Both the position numbers and the translations under genes were made by a program. Shown here piece after piece: positions 18,021 through 26,309 of a stretch of 48,537 nucleotides of DNA. How positions within the stretch are numbered: position 1 is the first letter of the stretch; each line of letters opens with the position of its first letter. Below the pieces are notes generated by a model. The model was given only the letters and a program-made list of their open reading frames with translations, did no database searches and was not told the origin of the DNA. The stretch is from Candidatus Sulfotelmatobacter kueseliae (lineage in GTDB: Bacteria; Acidobacteriota; Terriglobia; Terriglobales; Acidobacteriaceae): the NCBI GenBank assembly GCA_900290255.1, contig OMOD01000101.1:1-48537 (forward strand), written 5' to 3'.

Positions 18021-18289
18021 ATGCTCTCCTTTCACGCGGAGTCGCCGCGCGGGCCGAAATGATTCTTATGACTTCTTCGTTACCCCGCTCAGAGGATTTG
18101 TGAACCACAAAGAGCACGGTACCCGGGCTCACTGACCCAAGCGTGATCCAACGCTCTTCCTCGCTTGCCGATTCGTCGCGCTGGGTTAACGCATGCAGAT
18201 CGTCGAAGACAAGGGTCGCCGTTTCGAAGCGAAATCCATGTTTGAGTAAGTTTCGCCGGTCTCTTTTCGTCGTCCCATTCAAAACGCAT
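17941..18289 (-). pseudogene. brnT: BrnT-family toxin gene with a frameshift near its 5' end
   Basis: The canonical BrnT N-terminus MRFEWDDEKR reads from ATG 18289, but the rest of the toxin (NLLKHGFRFETATLVFDD, then the core ending RIISARAATPRERRAYEE) is in the next frame and runs to 17941. The frames join at about 18259, where one extra base (within the CCGG after AGA on the minus strand) would account for the shift. Read across it, the protein matches a normal BrnT of about 110 residues. The last 80 nt overlap brnA. It is either a disabled toxin retained with its antitoxin, or a base error in the assembly. The long single-frame ORF from 18318 has a non-BrnT N-terminus and is unlikely to be native. 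Confidence 0.72.
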
Positions 18290-18316
18290 AGCCGTTTCCG
18301 GCGTCGCAGTAGTTCC

Positions 18317-18360
18317 AAGATACCCTGGAATCGTGCGCTATGTCAATACATGTGTATGTA
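18317..18360 (-). promoter_or_regulatory. brnT-brnA promoter with adjacent palindromic operator
   Basis: Minus strand: -35 TTGACA (18346-18341, perfect), 18-nt spacer, -10 TATCTT (18322-18317), about 28 nt before the brnT ATG. Immediately upstream of the -35 is the palindrome TACAT-ACAC-ATGTA (18360-18347), well placed as the operator for BrnA autoregulation. The promoter call is by motif; BrnA binding is inferred from the family. Confidence 0.6.
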
Positions 18361-18388
18361 CAATCGTCGGGCTGTCGCGGCTCCTGCC

Positions 18389-19726
18389 TCAGTGAGATGC
18401 CTGTTCGGCAGTCAGCTTCCGCAGTTCCTTCGCCGACGTATTCAGCAGATTCCGCAGAACCGTGACTTCGCCGATGATTCCCGTCCGCAGCGCAGGGTCC
18501 GCGGCAGGAGCAAACAGCGGCGAATGATTCGACGGCAGCATCGTTCCCGTGGCCTTGGCTTGGGCGAACTTCTCGGGATCGGCCCCTCCCAGACTGAAGT
18601 AGAAGCCCGGAACACCCTGCGCGACAAAAACCGAGAAATCCTCCGAGGGCGTGATCGGCTCTGCCGTGACGACGTTGTTCTTGCCCAGGGCGGCTTCGAG
18701 CGGTATGCGCAGGCGCTCGGCCAGCGCCGGATTGTTGTAGACCGAGTCTGTGCCCTCATAGCGGTCAGTTAAAGGCTCGCGCGGAGCGCCGGCAGCCTCA
18801 GCCTCCGCCTTGGTGATGCGGGTGATGGCGGCGAGCACCTGCTTGCGCACATCCTGCTTGAAGGTTCGCACCGTCAAGCCCATTTCCGCCTGGTCGGGGA
18901 TAATGTTGTTTTTTGTTCCGGCTTGGACATAGCCGACCGTCACTACCGCCATCTCGCCCGGGTTGACCTCGCGTGAAACGATGGTCTGCAGCGCCAGAAT
19001 GGTCCGCGCTGCAATCACCACGGGGTCGATGGTCGTGTTCGGCTTCGCCCCGTGCCCGCCCTTGCCGTAGATCACGATGCGTACCGAGTCTGCATTCGTG
19101 TTGTAGGTTCCAGGAGTGATGGCCACCATCCCCGCGGGAAGTTCGTTGCCTACGTGCAAGGCCACGGCCACATCCGGCTTGGCGAAGCGCGTGAACAAGC
19201 CATCGCGAACCATGCCCTCCGCCCCGCCGATCGTCTCTTCCGCGGGCTGGCCAATTAACATCAGGGTTCCGTGCCACGTGTCCTTGCTGTGTGCCATGAT
19301 CTCGGCGGTACCGAGAAGCGCCGCCATGTGCAAATCGTGGCCGCAGGCGTGCATGACCGGGACATCGTGTCCGGCGTCGTCTTTCGTGCGCACCTTGCTG
19401 GAGTAGGGAAGTCCGGTTTTTTCTTCCACTGGCAGGGCATCCAGTTCGGTGCGCAGCATGATGGTGGGGCCCGGACCGTTCTTCAGAATGGCGACGACTC
19501 CGGTGCCTCCGACATGCTCGGTTACGTCATAGCCTGAGCTGCGCAGTCGTGCCGCCAGCTTCGCCGCCGTTTGTGTCTCGTGCGCCGAAAGTTCGGGATT
19601 CTGGTGCAGGTCGAGGTACAGCGCATGCGCGTCAGGGTAAACGGGTTCGATTTCCTTGGAAGTGGGAGCCTGGGCAAACGCCGCGGCGGTGAACAAAGGC
19701 AGCAATAAGAGTCTTGACCGGATCAT
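18389..19726 (-). CDS. Secreted M20D-family amidohydrolase/peptidase
   Basis: A 445-residue zinc hydrolase with a signal peptide (LLLLPLFTAAAFAQ). Family motifs: LHQNPELSAHE near residue 40, ACGHDLHMAALLGTA with metal-binding C/H/D residues (about 128-142), QPAEETIGGAEGM, the dimerisation-domain stretch GKGGHGAKPNTTIDP, and a final EDFSVF. M20D enzymes cleave N-acyl amino acids or similar amides (hippurate, IAA-amino-acid conjugates); the substrate here is unknown. Export suggests an extracytoplasmic scavenging role. Start is ATG 19726 with no Shine-Dalgarno site; a TATGAT lies 8 nt before it. Confidence 0.9.
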   Translation of the reverse strand: MIRSRLLLLPLFTAAAFAQAPTSKEIEPVYPDAHALYLDLHQNPELSAHETQTAAKLAARLRSSGYDVTEHVGGTGVVAILKNGPGPTIMLRTELDALPVEEKTGLPYSSKVRTKDDAGHDVPVMHACGHDLHMAALLGTAEIMAHSKDTWHGTLMLIGQPAEETIGGAEGMVRDGLFTRFAKPDVAVALHVGNELPAGMVAITPGTYNTNADSVRIVIYGKGGHGAKPNTTIDPVVIAARTILALQTIVSREVNPGEMAVVTVGYVQAGTKNNIIPDQAEMGLTVRTFKQDVRKQVLAAITRITKAEAEAAGAPREPLTDRYEGTDSVYNNPALAERLRIPLEAALGKNNVVTAEPITPSEDFSVFVAQGVPGFYFSLGGADPEKFAQAKATGTMLPSNHSPLFAPAADPALRTGIIGEVTVLRNLLNTSAKELRKLTAEQASH

Positions 19727-19734
19727 GGTCCCGG

Positions 19735-19764
19735 ATCATACATTCCGCGCTCTGCCGCCTGCAA
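19735..19764 (-). promoter_or_regulatory. Candidate promoter of the M20D gene, near-leaderless
   Basis: Minus strand: TTGCAG (19764-19759), 18-nt spacer, TATGAT (19740-19735). The expected start of transcription falls at or within a few bases of the ATG at 19726. Confidence 0.4.
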
Positions 19765-19927
19765 ACTGGTTGCCAGACAAAAAGGTTGCCTTATGCCATC
19801 AATTCCGGAAAGGAACTGTCATTCTTGACGGTCCCCCAATTCTCCAGTTGCGTTTTTTTGACCGGGTGTACAATCGGCCTTAGAAAGCACTTGGTTGCGC
19901 ACTTCGTAAAGCAAGGCCGAGGCGCTC

Positions 19928-20980
19928 ATGAACGTCCACGTCAGTTACCGGGTTCAAAAAACTCCCAGCGTAGAAAAAGACATCCAGTACCAGATCGAGA
20001 AACTGCGCAAACGCCTGCAGGTCTTCCGTCCCGAACTGATTCACCTGAAGGGAGTTGTGGAAGAAGTATCCGCCCGCGAGGGGACCAGTGTTTCGCTGAA
20101 CCTGCGCTTGCCTTCGGGCCAGCTGGCGGTGCAGACTTCCGCGCCGACCGCGGCCGCTGCGGTGAAGAGCGCATTTGAAGATCTGCTGGAGCAGGTCAAC
20201 AAGCACAAGGAGATTTTGCGTTCGTCCCACAAATGGCAGCGCGGACGCCGGGGCGACAGTGCCCGCCCCGGTATCACGGTGTCCGAGGTTCCGTTCGAGC
20301 AGACGTTAGCGGCAGTCTACCCCCCGATGGTCTCTGCCGACGACATTCGGTCCTACGTGAACGTGAATCTGGCACGCCTGGAGCGCTTTGTCGAGCGCGA
20401 AATCTACTTCCGCGAGGCGCTGGAGGCCGTGCCGCCCGACACGCTGATCAAGGATGAAGTGATTGATGAGACTATCGCTGCGGCTTTGGGCAATGGTCAG
20501 GAAAAGCCTGAGCGGCTGGCGCTTGAACCCTGGCTTTACCGGCTGGCCCTGCAGGCCCTCGACGAGCTTTCCCGCACCGATGAAAGCAATAGCAACGCGG
20601 TATGCCTGGAAGAATCCACGCGCCGCCGCAACGTCAAGGCCAGCGACGAAGCCGAGCTGCAATTTCATCAGCCCGACGAATCCATCACCGGCGAGACGGT
20701 GATTCCTGACGCTCGCGTGGCTACGCCCGAGCAGATCCTGGCTTCCGATGAGATGCTGCGCCTGATTGCGTCCGCGCTGCGCGATGTGGGTTCCGGTCCG
20801 CGCGAGGCCTTCATCCTGCACGCCATCGAAGGCTTTACGGTTGACGAGATTACGGTGATTACCGGTCATCCGGCCGACCGCGTATTCCAGTTCATTTCTG
20901 CTGCGCGCGAGCACCTGCGCTCAGCACCGGGCCTGGCTGGAGAGTTCCGGGCCCGCCTCGCCCCGACCGGCGCCGCTTAG
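19928..20980 (+). CDS. Ribosome hibernation (HPF/RaiA) domain fused to ECF sigma-like regions
   Basis: A 350-residue protein in three parts. Residues 1-97 are an HPF/RaiA/YfiA-type domain (MNVHVSYRVQKTPSVEKDIQ, ending SAFEDLLEQVNKHKEILR), the fold that binds the 30S decoding centre of idle ribosomes. Residues about 138-215 resemble sigma region 2 (ARLERFVEREIYFREALE, then EPWLYRLALQALDEL). Residues about 268-332 resemble sigma region 4 (REAFILHAIEGFTVDEITVI, then VFQFISAAREHLR) and align well with region 4 of the ECF factor at 1247-1864. The recognition helix lacks the basic KS/R pattern of the true ECF factor, so DNA binding may be lost. ATG 19928 follows GAGG. It is the first gene of a pair with the release-factor-like gene. 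Confidence 0.83.
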   Translation: MNVHVSYRVQKTPSVEKDIQYQIEKLRKRLQVFRPELIHLKGVVEEVSAREGTSVSLNLRLPSGQLAVQTSAPTAAAAVKSAFEDLLEQVNKHKEILRSSHKWQRGRRGDSARPGITVSEVPFEQTLAAVYPPMVSADDIRSYVNVNLARLERFVEREIYFREALEAVPPDTLIKDEVIDETIAAALGNGQEKPERLALEPWLYRLALQALDELSRTDESNSNAVCLEESTRRRNVKASDEAELQFHQPDESITGETVIPDARVATPEQILASDEMLRLIASALRDVGSGPREAFILHAIEGFTVDEITVITGHPADRVFQFISAAREHLRSAPGLAGEFRARLAPTGAA

Positions 20981-21008
20981 ACACAATTTCAATTTCTGGG
21001 GGATATCC

Positions 21009-22241
21009 ATGAGTATTACTCGCGAACAAGTCCGAGAGTTGGCCGAATTTCAAGATGCACAATGCTCAGCTGTGAGCTTTTATTTCCAACCTTCCACACC
21101 CCGCAACAAGGCGCACAAAGAAGACACGATTCTGGTCAAAGACCTGGCCCGCGAAGCGGTGCGCAACCTGGAAACCAAGAGCAAGAAGGAGCCTGCCCGC
21201 GCCGACATTGAACGCATCCAGCGCCTGTCGGGAGAACTGCGCAGCAATGGCGCCCATGCCAAAGCCGTGTTCGCCTGCGCTGCACAAGATATTTGGCGGG
21301 AGTATGATTTGCCCGCCAGCCTGCCGGGCACACAACTTTTCGTAGACCGGCATTTTCATTTGAAGCCGCTGGCCCGGCTCGTGGGCGCATTTCCGCGGCT
21401 GGGCGTGGTGCTGGTGGACCGCCACCGGGCGCGCATTTTCGACCTTCGCCTCGGCGAGTTGACCGAGCGCGAAGGCCTGTTTCAGTCGCTTTCCCGCAAG
21501 GGGCGCAGCGATGGCTATGCCGGCTACGACGGCGGCCACGCCCAGCGCAGGGTCGAGGACGAAGCGCGCCAGCATTTCAAGGCGGTCGCCGAAACGCTGA
21601 AGGAATCTCTGGAAAAAGGCGTATTCGAAAAGTGGATTCTCGGCTGTCAGGATGTTCACCGTTCGCAATTGGAGCCACAGCTGCACCCCTATGTGAGTCA
21701 GACCCTGCTGGGCCGCTTCCAGGCCGATATGACTCGCGTCACCGCCGATGAGATCCGCACTCGCGCCCAGCAGATCGTAGAGCAATGGCAAGCGGAGCGT
21801 TGCCGCGAACTGGTCAGCCAGGTCTTAAGCCAGGCGCGCAGCAACGGCCGCGGCGCGACCGGACTGCGCCGCGTATTGCGGTCGCTCGAAATGGGAGAAG
21901 TGCAGGCCCTGCTGATTGGCGAGAATCTTCAGGCGCATGCTGTGGAATGTTCCGGTTGCGGCCACCTGGATGCGCATATCGTAAGCTTCTGCCCGGTCTG
22001 CGGCCGGACCACGCAGGAGATTGTAGACGTCGGCGAAGCGGTTCTCCCTTGGGCGATTCGCCGGGATATCGAGACCTTCTATGTGAAGGATGATCCGGAG
22101 TTCGACAAGGTCGGCAATATTGCGGCGCTGCTGCGCTTCCGGGCAGCCAAAGTGCAGCCAATTACTTCCTCCGCCGCGGACGATCTGGCCAGAGCAGGGG
22201 CGGCGTATCCGGGACGTCTGCGAAGGTTTGCCAGCCGGTGA
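21009..22241 (+). CDS. aeRF1/Pelota-like bacterial protein (Balon/baeRF type)
   Basis: This 410-residue protein shows the three-domain plan of archaeal-eukaryotic release factor 1 relatives. The N-terminal domain is about 1-125. The middle domain (about 128-265) carries VVLVDRHRARIFDLRLGEL and the loop YDGGHAQRRVEDEARQHF. The C-terminal domain has a zinc ribbon (C314, C317, C328, C331) and the VGNIAALLRFR strand that corresponds to the GAILR motif of Pelota/eRF1. The catalytic GGQ is GGH at 175-177, so peptidyl-tRNA hydrolysis is not expected. Bacterial homologues include Balon, which occupies the A site of hibernating ribosomes. The gene lies 28 nt after the HPF-sigma fusion, with GGGGGA before its ATG, so the two are probably co-transcribed. 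Confidence 0.8.
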   Translation: MSITREQVRELAEFQDAQCSAVSFYFQPSTPRNKAHKEDTILVKDLAREAVRNLETKSKKEPARADIERIQRLSGELRSNGAHAKAVFACAAQDIWREYDLPASLPGTQLFVDRHFHLKPLARLVGAFPRLGVVLVDRHRARIFDLRLGELTEREGLFQSLSRKGRSDGYAGYDGGHAQRRVEDEARQHFKAVAETLKESLEKGVFEKWILGCQDVHRSQLEPQLHPYVSQTLLGRFQADMTRVTADEIRTRAQQIVEQWQAERCRELVSQVLSQARSNGRGATGLRRVLRSLEMGEVQALLIGENLQAHAVECSGCGHLDAHIVSFCPVCGRTTQEIVDVGEAVLPWAIRRDIETFYVKDDPEFDKVGNIAALLRFRAAKVQPITSSAADDLARAGAAYPGRLRRFASR

Positions 22242-22561
22242 AAGTAGCGGGACGACCCGGTGCTTAACACGGCCTGGCAGACTGCGCTGGCGTTCCATCC
22301 TCGATTTATACGAGCGTAGTGCCGCCGTGGGCGTTGGCTGAGGTGCCCGTGGATTCCTTCGTCCCTCACCCTGCCAAGCTACCTGCGCCCAGCAGCATTA
22401 CATTCGCCGACATGCCAGGTGTGACTTCGTCATCGGGCGTGAACCTTGAGCAGGCTCGCTGCTCCGGAACCAGTTCAAAAACGGACTTGAGACCCGCGAT
22501 GGAGAAGCCATAGAATAGGCCCGCTTTCAAATGACCGATCAGTCAGTCGGAAAGGGTGCCC
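22242..22561. other. Intergenic gap holding a promoter, no gene seen
   Basis: Small frames here (for example 22319-22513) have no ribosome site and no protein-like composition. The only supported signal is the promoter at 22487-22516 serving the receptor gene. A loose dyad CCGATCAGTCAGTCGG lies between that promoter and the start codon. Confidence 0.6.
22487..22516 (+). promoter_or_regulatory. Sigma-70-type promoter for the first Oar-like receptor
   Basis: TTGAGA (22487-22492), 18-nt spacer, TAGAAT (22511-22516); five of six bases match in each box. The predicted transcript starts near 22523 and has a leader of about 40 nt with GGAAAGGG before ATG 22562. Confidence 0.55.
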
Positions 22562-25500
22562 ATGTCTGCCTATGATCTCCGCCGTACCGCCGCGAACTCC
22601 TCCCGCTTGTTCTGGATGATCTTCTCGGCTGCGTTATTGATCTCGCTGCTATTGTGCATGCCCGTGTTATCCCAAACGACCGCCAGTCAGGGCAGCATTC
22701 AGGGAACGGTGAGTGACCAGACCAACGCGGTTGTAACCGATGCGATTATCACGATCGCCTCTCGCACCACAGGACAGGTCGTTACCGTCAAGACATCCTC
22801 CGCGGGTACGTACAACTCCGGCGGGTTGCCCGTCGGCGACTACCTGGTGCGCGTGCAGGCCAAGGGATTCAAGACGGCGCAGCTCACTATAGCGGTGCAG
22901 ATTGCGGTGACCTCCTCGGGCAACGTGAAGCTGGAAGTTGGCCAGGAGACCACCACGATCGATGTGCAGACTTCGGCGATCGTAGTCAACGCCGAGCAAT
23001 CCACGGTGCAGGGGGTGCTCAACGCCGAACAAATTGACAATATGCCGGTCAACGGGCGCAGCTTTCTCGACTTGGCGCAACTCGAACCCGGCGTCCAGAT
23101 GCAGGATGGAGGAAACTTCGATCCCACGAAGGTCGGTTACAACTCGCTTTCCATCAATGGCGATTACGGCCGAACGCCACGCATCGAGGTAGATGGTCTC
23201 GACGTCAGCGACGAGACGGTGGGCACGACTACGCAAAACGTTGCGTTAAGTTCCATTCAGGAATTCAATATTGGCCGCTCTTCGTTCGATATTTCCTCGG
23301 AGATCACCGGCACCGGAACCGTCAATGTGGCGACACGTTCTGGCACGAACGACTATCATGGCCAGGCTTTTTACCAGTTCCGTGACTACCGCGCCGGCTT
23401 CGCCAACCTTCCCGGAGGCATCTCTCCACAGTTTCAGCGCAACCAGTTCGGCGGCCGTTTTGGTGGCGCGATCATCAAGAACAAGCTGTTTTTCTTCATC
23501 GATTCGGAACGGCTCAAGCAGGATACGGCTTACGACGTGGTGGTGGGGCCTCCCTTCCAGGCCTTGACCCAGGGCCTTGACTCTCCCTTCAAGACCTCGC
23601 AGGCCAGCGGCCGGCTGGATTGGCAAGCCACGGATAAAATCCGTGTGTTTTACAAATTTGCCTACGACTGGAACTACTCGACGAATTCGGCCGGCTACGG
23701 ATTCTCGCTTTACGCCAACCGCGACTACACACCGACACATGCCGTCGGCATCGACATCAATGAGGGCAACTGGTCGCACACCATCCGCATGGGGTTCTTC
23801 AAGTTCCACAACCAGATCATCGGCGCCACCAACGGCCAGCCTGCCAGCATCAATCCTTTTCCCTCAGTCGAAGTTGGTTTCAACGACGTCAGCCTGACCA
23901 CGGGACCGAACAACCTGGCGCCGCAGCAGACCCTTCAGACGAACAAGCAACTCAAGTACGATGCCAGCCGCGTCTGGGGAGCGCACATTATTCGCTTTGG
24001 AGCCACGCTCAACGGCATCGTTACCGGCGGATTCGCCTCGTTTAACGGCCTGGGACCCTTCCTGAATACCTATGTCAACGCGGCGGGTTTGTCGGCAGGC
24101 GTCCAGCCTACGCCGTTCTATTCGTGCGGTCTTACCAATTTCGCTGGTTGCTCCACCAACATCGGCGACTATCCCTTGACCAGCGCCTACATCGGCAACG
24201 GGCAAGGCTTCAGCGACGAGTTGCCAGCCTTCGGCTATCCCGCGGGTGGTTTGTTCGATGACCGGTTAGAAGCCTACGTTGGAGATTCCTGGAAGATCAA
24301 ACCAAACCTTACGGTGAACTATGGGCTGCGCTACCTGCGCGATACCGGCCGCACCGATGCTGACTTGGCCCCCATCCCCTGCTCGGCTGTGACGCAGTCA
24401 ATTCTGAGCGACGGCTATCCGGGCTGTACGGGCAACCTGCTGGATCAGTGGGGGCCGGGATTGGGCAACCGCATTCGCCAGCCCAACCTCAACTTTGCTC
24501 CGCAGGTTGGATTTGCCTGGGATCCGTGGCACAACGGGAAAACGTCGATCCGCGGCGGAGGGGGGCTCTACTACGAAAACAACATCTTCGAAAACGTGTC
24601 TTTCGAGCGCGAAAACAAGCTGGCGACAGGTTTGTTCAATCAGATTCCTTTCCTCTATTGCGACCCGAACGCTGCCGGTACCTCGCCCAACCCGTCGAAT
24701 CCCTATTACCAGTCGCTGCCCTTCCCGATGCCCGGTGGCCCTCCGGTTACCTCCGTTGATGGCTATGATTTGGCCACTCAGGTTTGCTACTCGCCGCTAG
24801 GGCCGACCGGCAGTTACGAGGGCGCAGCCAAAGCGATCGCCGATCTACAGGCCGAGTATGTGGCGGCAACCAACGCCGTTGGTACTAAGGGTCCGAATCC
24901 GAATTTTGTGGGCAACACTCTGACCCTTGGCTACCCCTACTACCCGAACTTCCGCACTGCCCGCTCTTACCAGATGAATCTTGGTTTTGAGCGCCAGATC
25001 GGCAAGGGGGGCGTGTTGAGCGTGGATTATTTGCGCAACATTGGCCTGCACTTTCAGGTTGGCATCGACGTGAACCGCATTGGTGATTCCCGGTATTTGA
25101 ATCTGGCGGCGGCGCAGAACGCCATTGCCAGTACGCTAGCGGCTTGTCAAGTTTCCACCATTGACCAGGCGATACAAGGTTGCCCAGGGCTGTATCCCGC
25201 GACTCCCACCACCCCGGCCGGACCCGCCAGCATCACCGATTTCGCCAACAACGGCTTGGACTCCGGGAACGTCTACAACGCGGGATACTCTGTTTACTAT
25301 GCGTGGGGTGGACAGTTTAACCCCGATACCGGCGCGGCTTTTGCTGGCGTGAACCCCAGTCTCGGCAACTTGAACATGAACTATCCTATGGGCCGCTCGG
25401 TTTACGACGGCTTGCAAAGCGAATACCGGTTGCAGGTCGCGGATCCTTTCCGCGGGGTTAAGAATCTCAACCTCCAACTCAACTACACGCTGTCCCGCTT

Positions 25501-26266
25501 CGAAAGCAATAACGGTTACGATCAGCACTTCACCACCAACGCCTGGGACTACCGCAATCCCACGGCCTTCATGGGCCCCACGCTGCAGGATCGCACCCAC
25601 CAGTTCAAGTTCGGAGCCATCTTTGACATTGCCCATCACGGCCCTCGCCTCAGCCTGATTGGCAGCTTTGCCTCACCCCAGCCCTCTGACCTGAGAATAC
25701 CGGTGTATACGAGCACGGGAGAAATCTTCCGTTCCGACCTGACCGGAGATGGTACAACCGGCGACTTCCTGAACACCGCCAATGGCATCGGCCATCCGGG
25801 AACGTTTATGCGCTCGATTACTCCCAAGAACCTGGATGCTTACCTCCAGAACTTCAACAACACCGTGGCTGGCACGCTCACGCCCGCGGGGCATGCGTTG
25901 GTCAACGCTGCCTTGTTCAGGCCGGATCAGCTGGTCTCCCTGGGGGCGGTAGTTCAGCCCATCCAGGTTCCGACCGGGAGCAATGCCGGGAATGGCTACT
26001 ACAAGGATGTTGATACTGTTCTGAGTTGGCCTTTCAAGATTCGCGAAGGGATCTCCATTCTGCCCAGCATTTCGTTCTTCAACGTATTCAATTTTGTGAA
26101 CTACGGGACTCTGGGCGGCGTTTTGTTGGGAGGGCCCGGGGCCATCAATGGTACGCCGGCCGGGGTGAACGACGCGACCAACACGATCCGCATCGGCCGC
26201 GGCAGTGGCGTGTTTGCAGTCGGCGCTCCCCGGGAAGCAGAATTCGGCCTGCGCATCGATTTCTAG
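22562..26266 (+). CDS. Oar-like TonB-dependent-receptor-type outer-membrane protein with carboxypeptidase-regulatory domain
   Basis: About 1234 residues from ATG 22562, with a signal peptide (about 15-38). A CarboxypepD-regulatory-like domain follows (about 44-125: GSIQGTVSDQTNAVVTDAII, then GTYNSGGLPVGDYLVRVQA), then a plug-like region (LNAEQIDNMPVNGRSFLDL; LSINGDYGRTPRIEVDGLDV) and a long barrel that ends GLRIDF with a terminal phenylalanine. These giant receptors are hugely expanded in Acidobacteria and are thought to import or sense large polymers. The ligand is unknown. A Tat-exported amidase follows 43 nt downstream and may form a functional unit with it. Confidence 0.9.
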   Translation: MSAYDLRRTAANSSRLFWMIFSAALLISLLLCMPVLSQTTASQGSIQGTVSDQTNAVVTDAIITIASRTTGQVVTVKTSSAGTYNSGGLPVGDYLVRVQAKGFKTAQLTIAVQIAVTSSGNVKLEVGQETTTIDVQTSAIVVNAEQSTVQGVLNAEQIDNMPVNGRSFLDLAQLEPGVQMQDGGNFDPTKVGYNSLSINGDYGRTPRIEVDGLDVSDETVGTTTQNVALSSIQEFNIGRSSFDISSEITGTGTVNVATRSGTNDYHGQAFYQFRDYRAGFANLPGGISPQFQRNQFGGRFGGAIIKNKLFFFIDSERLKQDTAYDVVVGPPFQALTQGLDSPFKTSQASGRLDWQATDKIRVFYKFAYDWNYSTNSAGYGFSLYANRDYTPTHAVGIDINEGNWSHTIRMGFFKFHNQIIGATNGQPASINPFPSVEVGFNDVSLTTGPNNLAPQQTLQTNKQLKYDASRVWGAHIIRFGATLNGIVTGGFASFNGLGPFLNTYVNAAGLSAGVQPTPFYSCGLTNFAGCSTNIGDYPLTSAYIGNGQGFSDELPAFGYPAGGLFDDRLEAYVGDSWKIKPNLTVNYGLRYLRDTGRTDADLAPIPCSAVTQSILSDGYPGCTGNLLDQWGPGLGNRIRQPNLNFAPQVGFAWDPWHNGKTSIRGGGGLYYENNIFENVSFERENKLATGLFNQIPFLYCDPNAAGTSPNPSNPYYQSLPFPMPGGPPVTSVDGYDLATQVCYSPLGPTGSYEGAAKAIADLQAEYVAATNAVGTKGPNPNFVGNTLTLGYPYYPNFRTARSYQMNLGFERQIGKGGVLSVDYLRNIGLHFQVGIDVNRIGDSRYLNLAAAQNAIASTLAACQVSTIDQAIQGCPGLYPATPTTPAGPASITDFANNGLDSGNVYNAGYSVYYAWGGQFNPDTGAAFAGVNPSLGNLNMNYPMGRSVYDGLQSEYRLQVADPFRGVKNLNLQLNYTLSRFESNNGYDQHFTTNAWDYRNPTAFMGPTLQDRTHQFKFGAIFDIAHHGPRLSLIGSFASPQPSDLRIPVYTSTGEIFRSDLTGDGTTGDFLNTANGIGHPGTFMRSITPKNLDAYLQNFNNTVAGTLTPAGHALVNAALFRPDQLVSLGAVVQPIQVPTGSNAGNGYYKDVDTVLSWPFKIREGISILPSISFFNVFNFVNYGTLGGVLLGGPGAINGTPAGVNDATNTIRIGRGSGVFAVGAPREAEFGLRIDF

Positions 26267-26309
26267 AACACAGAGTGTCAGACACAACTGATTGCCCGAA
26301 GGAGGAATC

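Noticed and set aside
22533-22550. Dyad CCGATCAGTCAGTCGG before the first receptor gene as a TetR-type operator
   Set aside because: The arms match only imperfectly and no regulator gene is nearby; kept only as a note in the gap entry.
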